Assembly: GCA_963665545.2 (NCBI GenBank)
Contig: CAXXKZ010000011.1
Span: forward strand, 124,001-188,000
Reading direction: 5' to 3'
Source: G963665545 sp963665545
Lineage (GTDB): Bacteria > Pseudomonadota > Gammaproteobacteria > Xanthomonadales > SZUA-36
Length of the DNA: 64,000 nt
How positions within the stretch are numbered: position 1 is the stretch's first letter; the number at the start of each line of letters is the position of its first letter. A model generated the notes under the pieces. The model was not told the origin of the DNA. It made no database searches and saw only the letters and a program-made list of their open reading frames with translations. Made by a program: the position numbers and the translations under genes. This document shows positions 26,792 through 36,590 of the stretch, piece after piece.

Positions 26792-27793
26792 TTGTCCCCA
26801 ACACGCCCCCTCACCGTAGTCACACCGGGGGACCCGGCAGGAATCGGCGCTGAAATTCTGCTCAAAGCGGTGGCCGCCCGCGCCTCTGCGAATATCGTCG
26901 CTGTGGCCGACCCCAAATTGCTGGAGGATGCCGGGCAGTTGCTGAAAAGCCCGCCTGGCGTTCGCAAGTGGCAGCCCGGACAGGAGATCATCCCGGGCAC
27001 AATCGCCTGTGTGCCCGTACCACTCCGCGTTCGGGCCGTGCCTGGCAGGGGCGATCCGAAAAATGCTCCCTACGTCCTGGAAACGCTTCAACGAGCGGTG
27101 GATTTGGTGCTCGACCGGCACGCGCGGGCACTGGTTACTGGACCGGTCAACAAAGCCGTCATCAGCGCATCGGGTGCGCACTTCAGTGGGCACACTGAAT
27201 TCCTCTCCATGGTGGCCGGCAACGCACCTGTCGTCATGATGCTGGCCGCACCCGGGCTGCGGGTCAGTTTGGTCACGACCCATTTGCCGCTGCGCGCGGT
27301 GGCGGATGCCATTGACGTTCAAAGAGTCGAGGAAACCATCCGCATCACCCACCGTGCCCTGGTGGAGCAATTCGGTATCAGCCAGCCGCGGCTGCAGGTG
27401 CTGGGACTGAATCCGCACGCCGGGGAAAGCGGTCATCTCGGTAGCGAAGACCAGCAACGGGTGCAGCCCGCCATTGACGCCTGCCGTTCAGATGGCCTGC
27501 TGGTGGTGGGCCCGGTACCGGCAGACACTGCATTTACGCCACCCCGAATGGCCCAGTGTGATGCCGTGGTCGCGATGTATCACGACCAGGGCTTGCCGGT
27601 ACTCAAGCACATGGGCTTTGGCAAATCGGTCAATATTACCCTGGGTCTGCCCTTCATCAGGACTTCGGTCGACCATGGCACGGCGTTCGACATCGCAGGC
27701 AGTGGCAGCGCAGACTGCGGCAGCATGCAGGTCGCGCTGGATACGGCCGAACACATGGCGCAATGCGCTCGGCTGCCGCTGGCTGGGCGATGA
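26792..27793 (+). CDS. pdxA: 4-hydroxythreonine-4-phosphate dehydrogenase
   Basis: 333 residues. NAD-dependent step of DXP-dependent pyridoxal phosphate synthesis. The family opening VVTPGDPAGIGAEI is followed by TGPVNKAVISASG, the metal-binding HTEFLS, and YHDQGLPVLKHMGFGKSVN. No ATG or GTG is in frame upstream, and the only sensible start is TTG at 26792. The stop overlaps the rsmA ATG. Confidence 0.95.
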   Translation: MSPTRPLTVVTPGDPAGIGAEILLKAVAARASANIVAVADPKLLEDAGQLLKSPPGVRKWQPGQEIIPGTIACVPVPLRVRAVPGRGDPKNAPYVLETLQRAVDLVLDRHARALVTGPVNKAVISASGAHFSGHTEFLSMVAGNAPVVMMLAAPGLRVSLVTTHLPLRAVADAIDVQRVEETIRITHRALVEQFGISQPRLQVLGLNPHAGESGHLGSEDQQRVQPAIDACRSDGLLVVGPVPADTAFTPPRMAQCDAVVAMYHDQGLPVLKHMGFGKSVNITLGLPFIRTSVDHGTAFDIAGSGSADCGSMQVALDTAEHMAQCARLPLAGR

Positions 27794-28590
27794 AACATCG
27801 GGCCCGCAAACGATTCGGACAAAATTTCCTCAAGGACAGCCTCGTGCTGCACCGAATTGTTGATGTACTGCAAGCGCGACCCGATGATCTGCTGATCGAA
27901 ATTGGGCCCGGCCGCGGCGCGCTGACCCGGTTGCTTGTCGAAACCGGGGCCGAACTCCTACTGGTTGAGCTTGACCGGGATCTGGTTGAATGGCTCGGGC
28001 GCCAACTTCCATCCTGGATTGCGCAGTTGAATACCGGCCATCGCCGGCCGATCGAATTGCACAATATCGATGCCCTCAAATGCGACTACGGTCAACTGTC
28101 TGGCGAACGACCGTTCAGACTGGTGGGAAACCTGCCCTACAACATTTCAACGCCACTGATATTCCACCTGCTGGAAACCACCGACCTGGTGGAGGACATG
28201 CATTTCATGCTGCAGGCCGAGGTCGTTGACCGCATGGCCGCGCGACCGGGAGGCAAAACCTGGGGTAAACTCTCCGTCATGTGTCAGTATCATTGCTCGG
28301 TAACACCAATGTTCAGGGTGCCGCCAACGGCGTTTTCCCCTCAGCCCAGGGTGGAATCCTCATTTGTCCGCCTGGTTCCCCACCTCAAGCCGCCCGTCCA
28401 GGTGGGTTCTCTCGATGCGCTGAATCGGGTAGTCACCCAGGCGTTCTCTCAGCGCAGAAAAACATTGCGCAACAGCCTCAAGGGCTGCCTCGATACCGGG
28501 CAGATCGAGTCGGTAGGCCTTGATCCCTCGGTCAGACCTGAAATGGTCGGACTTGAAGCCTTCGGTGCGCTGGCTCAATTGATGCCATGA
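27790..28590 (+). CDS. rsmA: 16S rRNA dimethyladenosine transferase RsmA (KsgA)
   Basis: 266 residues from the ATG at 27790, which overlaps the pdxA TGA (ATGA). An in-frame ATG at 27763 lies within pdxA. KHRARKRFGQNFLKD opens the protein, the SAM-binding IGPGRGALTRLL follows, and NLPYNIST is the adenine-binding motif. It dimethylates A1518 and A1519 of 16S rRNA in the last stages of 30S assembly. Overlaps apaG by four bases. Confidence 0.96.
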   Translation: MKHRARKRFGQNFLKDSLVLHRIVDVLQARPDDLLIEIGPGRGALTRLLVETGAELLLVELDRDLVEWLGRQLPSWIAQLNTGHRRPIELHNIDALKCDYGQLSGERPFRLVGNLPYNISTPLIFHLLETTDLVEDMHFMLQAEVVDRMAARPGGKTWGKLSVMCQYHCSVTPMFRVPPTAFSPQPRVESSFVRLVPHLKPPVQVGSLDALNRVVTQAFSQRRKTLRNSLKGCLDTGQIESVGLDPSVRPEMVGLEAFGALAQLMP

Positions 28591-28943
28591 GAAACGTATT
28601 GATATCCCCCCAACCCGAGTATATGGGCCGGCAGCAAGGCCAATATGCGTTCGCCTATCGCATTACCGTCACCAACCGGGGTGATCAGGCGGTGCAACTG
28701 TTGAACAGGCATTGGATCATCACCCATGGTGACGGCCATATTGAAGAAGTCAAAGGAGAGGGCGTGGTCGGTCAGCAACCCAGGCTGGAACCCGGTCAGG
28801 CGTTTTCTTACACCAGCGGCGCATTGATACCCACACCGAACGGCTCGATGGCGGGCACTTACGAATTTGTGACCGATGCAGGGGAAACATTTTTTGCGAC
28901 CATCCCGGAATTTGTACTCGCCGCGCCCGAATCGCTGCACTGA
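28587..28943 (+). CDS. apaG: ApaG-domain protein
   Basis: 118-residue single FN3-like ApaG domain (YAFAYRITVTNRGDQAVQLLNRHWIITHGDG, then GQQPRLEPGQAF). Linked genetically to Co2+/Mg2+ resistance, with biochemical role unsettled. Position between rsmA and apaH is the canonical one. Full length. Confidence 0.93.
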   Translation: MRNVLISPQPEYMGRQQGQYAFAYRITVTNRGDQAVQLLNRHWIITHGDGHIEEVKGEGVVGQQPRLEPGQAFSYTSGALIPTPNGSMAGTYEFVTDAGETFFATIPEFVLAAPESLH

Positions 28944-28962
28944 TTCAACTCCCCTTTGATCG

Positions 28963-29808
28963 ATGCCAACCTACCTCCTTGGAGACGTGCAAGGCTGTTA
29001 TGAGCCTTTGCAACGGCTGTTGGAGAAAATAAATTTCGACCCCGCCAGCGACCGGCTGTGGGCCTGCGGTGACCTGGTCAATCGTGGCGGACAGTCTCTT
29101 GAAGTGTTGCGCCTGCTGCGTGGCATGAATGGTCGTTTTCGGGCCACCCTGGGAAATCACGATTTGCATTTGTTGGCCTGCCATCATGGTTGCTCCAAAG
29201 GCCGTGTATCCAAACGCGAGCTGTCGAACAAGGAATTTAGAGCCGTGTTGAATGCGCCAGATCGTCTGCAGTTGATGCAATGGCTGCAGCAGATGCCGCT
29301 GGCGCACTGGTTTGGGGATCACCAACTGCTGTTGCTGCACGCCGGGGTGATCCCACAGTGGGACCTGGAGCAGACCCTTGATTGCGCGGGCACCATTGAT
29401 TCGGCTCTTCGCCAGGGCGGGAGCAAAGCAAGAAAGAGCCTGCGCAAGATGTACGGCGAATGTCCGCGTCGATGGCGGCCAGACCGGGGCAAGTGGAAGC
29501 AGTTACGCTTTATTACCCAGGTACTGACCCGCCTGAGATTCTGCAATGCAGACGGTAAAGTACTGCAAGGTGCCAGCGGCCCGCCCGGGTCACAGCGGCG
29601 TGGGTATTTGCCCTGGTTTGATCATGAGCGACGCCGCACCAAAGGCATCAGAATTGCATTCGGACACTGGGCTTCTCTGGGACTGCACATCAACAAGGAA
29701 ATCATTGCGCTGGATTCAGGCTGTGTTTGGGGCGGCCAACTCAGTGCCTTGAGGCTGGAGGATGAACGGCTTTTTCAAGTGCAGGGGTCAAAGTGCGCTC
29801 TCACCTGA
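28963..29808 (+). CDS. apaH: Symmetrical bis(5'-nucleosyl)-tetraphosphatase
   Basis: 281 residues with metallophosphatase motifs GDVQGCYEPL, GDLVNRGGQS and GNHDLHLL. Hydrolyses Ap4A to two ADP and removes NpnN caps from RNA. Last gene of the pdxA-rsmA-apaG-apaH run, convergent with folA with only 15 bp between. Confidence 0.95.
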   Translation: MPTYLLGDVQGCYEPLQRLLEKINFDPASDRLWACGDLVNRGGQSLEVLRLLRGMNGRFRATLGNHDLHLLACHHGCSKGRVSKRELSNKEFRAVLNAPDRLQLMQWLQQMPLAHWFGDHQLLLLHAGVIPQWDLEQTLDCAGTIDSALRQGGSKARKSLRKMYGECPRRWRPDRGKWKQLRFITQVLTRLRFCNADGKVLQGASGPPGSQRRGYLPWFDHERRRTKGIRIAFGHWASLGLHINKEIIALDSGCVWGGQLSALRLEDERLFQVQGSKCALT

Positions 29809-29823
29809 AGCATCCTCTCACCT

Positions 29824-30324
29824 TCAATACCTGCGCACCCACTCCACGATTTCGTATTCCAGCGGGTTTGTCTCGTCGCCCTCAATCGTCTGCCTGCTGA
29901 CCTCCAGCCATTGTTCGGCATCCCATTGCGGGAACCAGGTATCCGCTTCCGGCTCCAGGTCGATCAGCGTCAGCACCATGCGGCTGGCCAAGGGCAGCGC
30001 CAATCGGTAGAGCGTTTCGCCGCCGATCACCATGACTTCATGGCCTGAGGCAATTGCAAGCGCTTGTTCCAGGCTCTGAACCACGTCACAACCCTTTGCC
30101 CGAAAGTCCGGGTTCCGCGACAACACGATGTTCTGCCGCCCCGGCAGCGCACGACCGACGGTCAGCCAGGTTTTCCGCCCCATCAGGATGGGCTTGCCCA
30201 TCGTGATTTTTTTGAAATGCGCCAGTTCCGAGGGCAAATGCCAGGGCATGCGCCCTTCAATGCCGATTGCGCGATTGCGCGCCAGGGCGGCGACTAAGGT
30301 GATTTGAGGCTCGGCAGCTTTCAA
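29824..30324 (-). CDS. folA: Dihydrofolate reductase
   Basis: 166 residues. ITLVAALARNRAIG, the active-site MPWHLPSELAHFKKIT and VMVIGGETLYRLALPLA are all present. The start is TTG at 30324; no ATG is in frame nearby. It follows thyA by 21 bp on the same strand, so dTMP synthesis and regeneration of tetrahydrofolate are co-transcribed. Confidence 0.95.
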   Translation of the reverse strand: MKAAEPQITLVAALARNRAIGIEGRMPWHLPSELAHFKKITMGKPILMGRKTWLTVGRALPGRQNIVLSRNPDFRAKGCDVVQSLEQALAIASGHEVMVIGGETLYRLALPLASRMVLTLIDLEPEADTWFPQWDAEQWLEVSRQTIEGDETNPLEYEIVEWVRRY

Positions 30325-30345
30325 GGCGGCGCGATCAAAGAGGTG

Positions 30346-31179
30346 TCAGACCGAAATAGGCGCGCTGATCGCGTCGTGCGATTGGTAATTGCGCAGTTCA
30401 AAGTCCTCGAAGCGGAAGCTGAACAGATCAGGTACATCCGGGTTTATCTTCATCTCGGGCAGTGGCATTGGCTGGCGAGCCAACTGGGTCGCTACCTGGT
30501 CCATATGATTGAGGTAAATGTGGGCATCACCCAGCGTGTGGATGAATTCACCAGGCTGCAGACCAGCGATCTGAGCAAGCATCATGGTCAGCAAGGCGTA
30601 GGAGGCAATATTGAAAGGCACGCCCAGAAATGCGTCCGCGCTGCGTTGATAGAGCTGGCAACTGAGTCTACCCTGCGCCACATGGAACTGGAACAAGGTA
30701 TGGCAGGGTGGCAGCGCCTGCAGGCCCGCCGCCGCATTATCTCTGGGGCTCTTTGTCTCGTCCGGCAACACCGCAGGATTCCAGGCTGAAACGATGTGGC
30801 GACGCGAATTGGGGCGGTCACGCAAATCATCAAGCAATTGCTGAATCTGGTCGATGTGGCGGCCATCAGGTGTCACCCAGTTGCGCCACTGGGCACCATA
30901 CACCGGCCCCAGATCCCCCTGCTCGGTGGCCCATTCGTCCCAGATCGTGACGCCGTTTTGGTTGAGGTAGGCGGTGTTGGTATCGCCCCGCAGAAACCAC
31001 AGCAACTCATGAATGATCGAGCGCATGTGCAGTTTCTTGGTGGTTACCGCGGGGAAGCCTTGTCCCAGGTCCAACCTCATCTGGTAACCAAACAGGCTGA
31101 TGGTACCCGTGCCCGTCCGGTCAGATTTGCGCACGCCTTTGTCCAGAATGTCCTGTAACAGCTGTAAATAGGCTTGCAT
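30346..31179 (-). CDS. thyA: Thymidylate synthase with a short insertion
   Basis: 277 residues against the usual 264. It converts dUMP to dTMP using methylene-tetrahydrofolate. The catalytic cysteine is Cys159 in PPCHTLFQF, and LSCQLYQRSAD and the FEDFELRNYQSH end are standard. The extra length lies just before the active site, where ETKSPRDNAAAGLQA is inserted after SAWNPAVLPD. Starts 3 bp after the lgt stop, in an lgt-thyA-folA transcript. Confidence 0.95.
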   Translation of the reverse strand: MQAYLQLLQDILDKGVRKSDRTGTGTISLFGYQMRLDLGQGFPAVTTKKLHMRSIIHELLWFLRGDTNTAYLNQNGVTIWDEWATEQGDLGPVYGAQWRNWVTPDGRHIDQIQQLLDDLRDRPNSRRHIVSAWNPAVLPDETKSPRDNAAAGLQALPPCHTLFQFHVAQGRLSCQLYQRSADAFLGVPFNIASYALLTMMLAQIAGLQPGEFIHTLGDAHIYLNHMDQVATQLARQPMPLPEMKINPDVPDLFSFRFEDFELRNYQSHDAISAPISV

Positions 31180-31182
31180 GCT

Positions 31183-32052
31183 CTATTCCTGCCGGCGGAC
31201 CATCATCATCAGGATGATGCCGCCCAACACCATGGGCAGTGACAGTGTCATGCCCATGGTCAACCACTCTCCCGCCAGATAGCCGATGTGCGCATCCGGC
31301 TCCCGGAATATCTCGGCGATAAATCGGAAACAACCATACCCCACCAGAAACAGGCCGGAAATCGCCCCGGCCGGGCGCGGTCTGGCCTGAAAACCGAACA
31401 GGATCAGGAACAACAACAACCCTTCCATGCCGGCCTGGTACAACTGGCTGGGGTGGCGAGCCAGATGATCCAGCGCACCGCTCTCCCAAGCTGCGCGTAC
31501 CTGCGTCGACTGCCACCCTGCCGGCTCGATTGAATTGGCAAATACCATTGCCCAGGGCACATCGCTGGTGCGCCCCCACAGCTCTCCGCCGATAAAATTG
31601 CCCAGTCGTCCAAAGGCCAGTCCGACAGGCACCAGCGGTGCAACAAAATCCGAGACCTGCCAGAAAGTACGCCCTGTTCTGCGGGCAAATAAAGCCATTG
31701 CGACAATGACCCCCGCGAGCCCACCATGGAAGGACATGCCACCTTCGGTAATGCGAAACAGGAAGATAGGGTCGCGGAAAAATGAATCCAGCCCATATAG
31801 CAGCACATATCCCAGCCTGCCACCGACGACCACTCCGAGCATGCCGTAGAACAAAAAATCGCCCACGTCCGATGAACACCAACCGAGCCATCGTCTGTGG
31901 GCAGCAATTTGTGTGCCGACAAACCAGAAAAACAAAAAACCCAGTAGGTACATGACGCCATACCAATGGACACTCAGGGGTCCAATAGCAATGGCCACTG
32001 GATCAATCGCGATCAAAGGGTATTCTGATTGGGTCAAGACACCGTATTCCAT
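31183..32052 (-). CDS. lgt: Prolipoprotein diacylglyceryl transferase
   Basis: Start placed at ATG 32052 (289 residues), because the longer frame adds a Cys-rich segment unlike the family. Seven-helix inner membrane enzyme that adds diacylglycerol to the lipobox cysteine. The Lgt signature FGRLGNFIGGELWGR is present, with HWYGVMYLLGF near the start and the GGMSFHGGLAGV loop. The lipoproteins encoded elsewhere in this window would be its substrates. Confidence 0.94.
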   Translation of the reverse strand: MEYGVLTQSEYPLIAIDPVAIAIGPLSVHWYGVMYLLGFLFFWFVGTQIAAHRRWLGWCSSDVGDFLFYGMLGVVVGGRLGYVLLYGLDSFFRDPIFLFRITEGGMSFHGGLAGVIVAMALFARRTGRTFWQVSDFVAPLVPVGLAFGRLGNFIGGELWGRTSDVPWAMVFANSIEPAGWQSTQVRAAWESGALDHLARHPSQLYQAGMEGLLLFLILFGFQARPRPAGAISGLFLVGYGCFRFIAEIFREPDAHIGYLAGEWLTMGMTLSLPMVLGGIILMMMVRRQE

Positions 32053-32198
32053 GCTTTCCAACGCTTGTTGGCAGCATATGACAGCGTGTTTGCAGAGGCA
32101 AGTCCCGACATATACGCAACATTGCATGGCGCCCAGCCATCGAGATGTCGGCTTTGGGGTAAACTGCTACGCAACTGGATGTGGACACCGTTTGAATC

Positions 32199-34031
32199 AT
32201 GCTGGATCTGGTCCTCCCCAATAGCCACGCGCTTGCCGTGATGATCCTGATCATTGTGGCGCTGGTTCTGTTTACCCGCGAAAACATTCCTCTGGAAACC
32301 ACCAGCCTGGTTGTGCTGGTGTTACTGACGGCAGGTTTCACCCTGTTTCCATATACCAACGATAATGGCGAAACGCTCAAGTCCAGCGATTTCTTCCTCG
32401 GTTTCGGACACAAGGCGTTGATCGCCGTCAGCGCCCTGATGATCGTTGGCGAAGGCCTGATTAGAACTGGCGCACTCGAACCCGTAGGGCGATTTCTGGC
32501 GAAGATTTGGCGCCGGGGTCCCTCCATTTCACTGCTGCTGACGATTCTGATTTCAGCGGTCCTGAGTGCTTTCATCAACAACACTCCAATCGTCGTATTG
32601 ATGTTACCCATTCTTGTCGGAGTCGCGGTTCGCACCGGCACATCCTCGTCCGGTTTTCTGATACCGATGGGTTTTGCCAGCATCCTCGGTGGCATGGCCA
32701 CTACCATCGGTACATCCACCAACCTGCTGGTGGTGAATGTGGCCGCGGACATGGGAATGGACCAATTCAACATGTTTGATTTCCTCGGGCCGATGCTGAT
32801 TGCCGGATCATTTGCCGTGGCCTACCTGTGGCTGGTCGCACCGCGACTCATTCCCGAACGTCAACCACCACTTACCGGTCAGGTTTCGCGCCTGTACACC
32901 GCCCAGATCAGGTTGGATGAAGGCAGCCCGGTGGTGGGCAAGACGCTGGCGGACGCCATCTTGAGAGGTGGCGAGAACTTCAAGGTGGAAACCATACAAC
33001 GAGGCAAAGGCGTATTTATAAGCCCCTTGCCGGATGTCGTGTTGCGCGCGAGCGACCGCCTCAACACCAGCGATACGCAAGACAATCTCAGGGAATATGC
33101 CCGACTGCTCCGCGGCACACTGTTTTCAGGCGACCATGCCGTCGACGCCGAGCACCCTCTGAGCGCCGAAGGCCAACAGGTTGCTGAAGTGGTCATCACC
33201 CCGGCTTCCCGGCTCATCGGTTTGCAAATAGGCCGGGCCCGGTTGCGGTCCCGATATGGTCTGAGACTACTGGCACTCAACCGCTACGAGGAATCACAGG
33301 AACGGATCTCCCCCGGACTGGATGAGATCCAGCTTCGCTCCGGAGATGTGCTATTGGTACAGTCGACACCGGAAAACCTTGCAGTCTTGAAAGAAACCAA
33401 TGATTTTCTGGTTCTGGACGGTTCAGTAAAGCTGCCCAGTACCCGCAAGGCGCCGATTGCCCTGGCTACCATCGTGGGTGTCGTGATACTCGCAGCCTCC
33501 CGCATCATGCCCATTGAAATCAGCGCGTTGCTCGGATGCCTGGTACTTATCGTTACGGGCTGCCTGGGCTGGAAAGACGCGATGAATGCACTCAGTACGC
33601 AAGTGATACTGATCATCGTTTCATCGCTGGCAATGGGTTCAGCCCTGTTGCACACGGGAGGTGCCGATTACATTGCCAACGTGTTCGTCATTATTACGTT
33701 CGGGGCGCCGGCATCTCTGGTGCTTGCCGGGCTGATGCTGATGATGGGCATACTGACCAATATTGTTTCAAACAATGCCGCCGCAGTGATCGGCACACCG
33801 ATCGCAATCGGGATTGCCCAACGCCTCGGGCTGCCGCTGGAACCATTTGTGCTGGCCGTTTTATTTGGCGCCAATCTCAGCTTTGTCACGCCCATGGCCT
33901 ACCAGACCAATCTGCTGCTAATGAACGCCGGCGGCTACAAGTTCGGAGATTTTGTCCGCACCGGCCTGCCGCTGGCCATCATGTTGTGGGTGATTTTGAG
34001 CCTGGTGCTGATTTTCGCCTACGGCATCTGA
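32199..34031 (+). CDS. SLC13-type anion permease with two RCK-C domains
   Basis: 610 residues: membrane helices at about 10-210 and 415-610 separated by two TrkA-C (RCK-C) domains (about 225-390; LYTAQIRLDEGSPVVGKTL and EVVITPASRLIGLQIG). Hallmarks are SAFINNTPIVVLMLPI and MATTIGTSTNLLV in the first half and NIVSNNAAAVIGTPIA in the second. Members import sulfate, dicarboxylates or other anions with Na+. Substrate cannot be assigned. Confidence 0.85.
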   Translation: MLDLVLPNSHALAVMILIIVALVLFTRENIPLETTSLVVLVLLTAGFTLFPYTNDNGETLKSSDFFLGFGHKALIAVSALMIVGEGLIRTGALEPVGRFLAKIWRRGPSISLLLTILISAVLSAFINNTPIVVLMLPILVGVAVRTGTSSSGFLIPMGFASILGGMATTIGTSTNLLVVNVAADMGMDQFNMFDFLGPMLIAGSFAVAYLWLVAPRLIPERQPPLTGQVSRLYTAQIRLDEGSPVVGKTLADAILRGGENFKVETIQRGKGVFISPLPDVVLRASDRLNTSDTQDNLREYARLLRGTLFSGDHAVDAEHPLSAEGQQVAEVVITPASRLIGLQIGRARLRSRYGLRLLALNRYEESQERISPGLDEIQLRSGDVLLVQSTPENLAVLKETNDFLVLDGSVKLPSTRKAPIALATIVGVVILAASRIMPIEISALLGCLVLIVTGCLGWKDAMNALSTQVILIIVSSLAMGSALLHTGGADYIANVFVIITFGAPASLVLAGLMLMMGILTNIVSNNAAAVIGTPIAIGIAQRLGLPLEPFVLAVLFGANLSFVTPMAYQTNLLLMNAGGYKFGDFVRTGLPLAIMLWVILSLVLIFAYGI

Positions 34032-34074
34032 TTGCACCGCCCCGGAATGCCTTTGCAACAAGTGGGAGACAGCC

Positions 34075-35040
34075 TTACTGTATTGCATGTCCGCCAAACT
34101 GATGGCCTGACCACTCCGCACGCTGTTCCGGCGACATTCGCTGGCCCTTCGTTTCCTGCAAATACTGGTCAACCGCATCGAGGCTGTGACGCAAGCCCCG
34201 CCGGTTGGCAATCTGGATATTGAGGCCGGGCCGGGCGTTGAGTTCCAGTATCAATGGTCCCAGATCGCGATCAAGCACAATGTCCACACCGAGATAACCC
34301 AGTTCCACTGCTTCAAAGCAACTCGCTGACATCTCCATGAGCTTGCCCCAGCCCGCAATGCAAAAGCCCTCGATCGCTGCGCCGGTATCGGGGTGCGTAG
34401 ATACCGCCTTGTTCCCAGCGACACCACCAACAGTGACGCCACTGCCCAGGTCTATGCCCACACCGATAGCGCCCTGGTGCAAATTGGCCTTGCCATGCGA
34501 CATGCGCGTCGGTAGCCGGGTCATCGCCATTACCGGGTAGCCCTGATAAACAATGACGCGAATGTCGGGCACGCCGTGGTAAGTCAGGCTGCCAAAGGCC
34601 GGATCAAAGTGCACCAGGGTCTCAATCATTGCCAAATCCGGTTGGCCGCCGAGCGAATACAGGCCGCCAATCACGTCGGTCAGGTGATGCTTCAACTCGC
34701 CTTGTTCCACCAATCGGCCATCATTGTCAACGAAATGATCCTGAACACGGTCGGTAATCACCAGGATACCGTCACCGCCGCTGCCATTGGCCGGCTTGAT
34801 GACGAATTCAGTTTCATCAACCAGTATTTCATCAACGCGCGAGGCCATTCGCATCGATTCAACCAGTCCGATTAGGCCAGGCACCGCCAGCCCTTTTTGC
34901 TGCAAGCGCCTCTTGCATTTGACCTTGTCGTCGACCAGCGGGTAACGACTGCGGTCATTGCAACTGAGGATAAAATCGCCGTTGCGGCGATTCATTCCCA
35001 GAACACCTGCGGACTTGAGCTGCTGTACTCTGCGCAGCAT
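34075..35040 (-). CDS. RimK-type ATP-grasp (alpha-L-glutamate ligase-like) protein
   Basis: About 321 residues. The ATG at 35040, with AAGGCGG upstream, is preferred to the TTG at 35046. The ATP-grasp fold shows DDKVKCKRRLQQKGLAVPG, FVIKPANGSGGDGILV (Lys and Gly-rich loop) and the metal-binding LILELNARPGLNIQ. Related enzymes ligate amino acids to proteins or peptides. It is encoded downstream of the transglutaminase-7TM protein and, farther up, the retropepsin-like gene, a trio known to co-occur. Target unknown. Confidence 0.85.
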   Translation of the reverse strand: MLRRVQQLKSAGVLGMNRRNGDFILSCNDRSRYPLVDDKVKCKRRLQQKGLAVPGLIGLVESMRMASRVDEILVDETEFVIKPANGSGGDGILVITDRVQDHFVDNDGRLVEQGELKHHLTDVIGGLYSLGGQPDLAMIETLVHFDPAFGSLTYHGVPDIRVIVYQGYPVMAMTRLPTRMSHGKANLHQGAIGVGIDLGSGVTVGGVAGNKAVSTHPDTGAAIEGFCIAGWGKLMEMSASCFEAVELGYLGVDIVLDRDLGPLILELNARPGLNIQIANRRGLRHSLDAVDQYLQETKGQRMSPEQRAEWSGHQFGGHAIQ

Positions 35041-35042
35041 GG

Positions 35043-36587
35043 TCAAGCGCCGCCTTTGCGCTGTTGATCGTGGGCGATCTGACCAAAGCGACGTAACTCA
35101 GTCAGCCTGAACCCGGTGTAGCGGCCAAGTGCAACAATCACCGCCAACACCAATAGATTCACTTCAGGAAAAACGGCCGCCCAGTAGCCCAACAGATCTA
35201 TCGACATCACAAGAAACGCCAGTGCCGCCATGAACAGGCTGCCCAGGCCTTCCTGAATTGATATCAAGGCACCGCGCTCCTCCCACACCACCGACATGCG
35301 TTCAATGATCATCGAAATGATGATCATTGGAAATAGTGAAACAGACAAGCCGGTTTCTGTCCCCATCTCGTTGCTGATGATGCTGATGACGGTCATCAGC
35401 AATACGACAATGGTCACGACCGCTGCCAACCGTGGCACCAGCAACAACCTCAGTCGCTCCAGGTAAAATCGGAAAAACAAACCCAGCGAGACAATTAGCA
35501 TGAACAGCACGATGCCTTTTAACAATTCTGTTTCCCTGAATTCCAAAGCGATGAGAACCGGGGCGAACGTGCCGAAGGAACTCAGCCCGATCAGGTTTCG
35601 CAGGATAACGATCACCAGGATCCCAAAAGGAATGAGCAAGAGAATCTCGTAAACGGCCTGGGTCTGAATCGGCAGCTGCAGTGTGGAAACAAGACGTAAC
35701 AAAGAGCCCTTTTTTTCAGCACGCTTGGTCGCCAGTTCAAGCGCGCTGGCCGAACCCCTGCGAACGGAAATCTGCAAGTCGTCCAGGTGGGCGCCGCTGA
35801 CCCTGATCAGATCGCCCTTTCCGGTCCACCAGATCATGAATTCCGGGGGCATCCCCTGGTGCCCGGTTTGGGCATCGAACACCAGCCAGTCATCTCCATT
35901 GAAGACCGCCAGCAAGGATTTGACGGATGCTCGTTCGACGTTGGCTTGCAATGTGATGCCGTGCACTTGCAAAGACGGTATCCGCGCGCCGGCCAACAGG
36001 GACTGGGCGACAGCGATCCGCTCCCGCGTTGTATTCACACCACTCAGGAACAGGCTTACATTCTCGTCGGGGGACTCATCCAGCAGGCGCATTAGTATGG
36101 CCGAGGTAAAAGACTCGGTATCGGCTGACTCAGAGCGAACCTCAACGACAATGTCGGTCAATGCCGTCGCAAATGGCTCTTCAAGTTGCGGGACCGGTGG
36201 ATAGGCTGGCCTGCGTGCGAACCCGCGTCGACGCATGTCGGGTATCACGTTTGCCCTGTAGTAAAGCGTCTTGTTGCCTTTCAGGCGGCGAATGGCCCAA
36301 TTCGCGCGGCGCTTGAACGGTACATCGTCAACTGTCAGTCCGAAGCCCCTGGAGATAAAGTTTTCCTCATTGATCAGGAATCCGGGAGGAATCGAGGGCA
36401 CTATCAGGCTTGCGCGAACCGGTCCGTCTTGCGGTCGCATTTGCAGGCGTGCCTGGATCAGCCAGACTTCTGCGCTTACATCCGGTAATGGCGGGTAGCC
36501 GAGGCGGACCACCTTGTAACCGAAAATCAGGCCGCCCAGCAAAAACAGCAGGACAGAGAGAACCAGCCATTGACGGTTTCTACTCAT
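35043..36587 (-). CDS. Inactive transglutaminase domain fused to seven membrane helices
   Basis: 514 residues: an N-terminal signal-anchor helix, a periplasmic transglutaminase-like region (about 30-290), then about seven hydrophobic helices (about 315-490). This matches the UUP1/7TM architecture annotated as inactive transglutaminase, which accompanies RimK-like ATP-grasp ligases. Immediately upstream on its strand lies a 500 bp repeat block that separates it from the retropepsin-like gene normally found with it. Confidence 0.85.
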   Translation of the reverse strand: MSRNRQWLVLSVLLFLLGGLIFGYKVVRLGYPPLPDVSAEVWLIQARLQMRPQDGPVRASLIVPSIPPGFLINEENFISRGFGLTVDDVPFKRRANWAIRRLKGNKTLYYRANVIPDMRRRGFARRPAYPPVPQLEEPFATALTDIVVEVRSESADTESFTSAILMRLLDESPDENVSLFLSGVNTTRERIAVAQSLLAGARIPSLQVHGITLQANVERASVKSLLAVFNGDDWLVFDAQTGHQGMPPEFMIWWTGKGDLIRVSGAHLDDLQISVRRGSASALELATKRAEKKGSLLRLVSTLQLPIQTQAVYEILLLIPFGILVIVILRNLIGLSSFGTFAPVLIALEFRETELLKGIVLFMLIVSLGLFFRFYLERLRLLLVPRLAAVVTIVVLLMTVISIISNEMGTETGLSVSLFPMIIISMIIERMSVVWEERGALISIQEGLGSLFMAALAFLVMSIDLLGYWAAVFPEVNLLVLAVIVALGRYTGFRLTELRRFGQIAHDQQRKGGA

Positions 36588-36590
36588 TTA

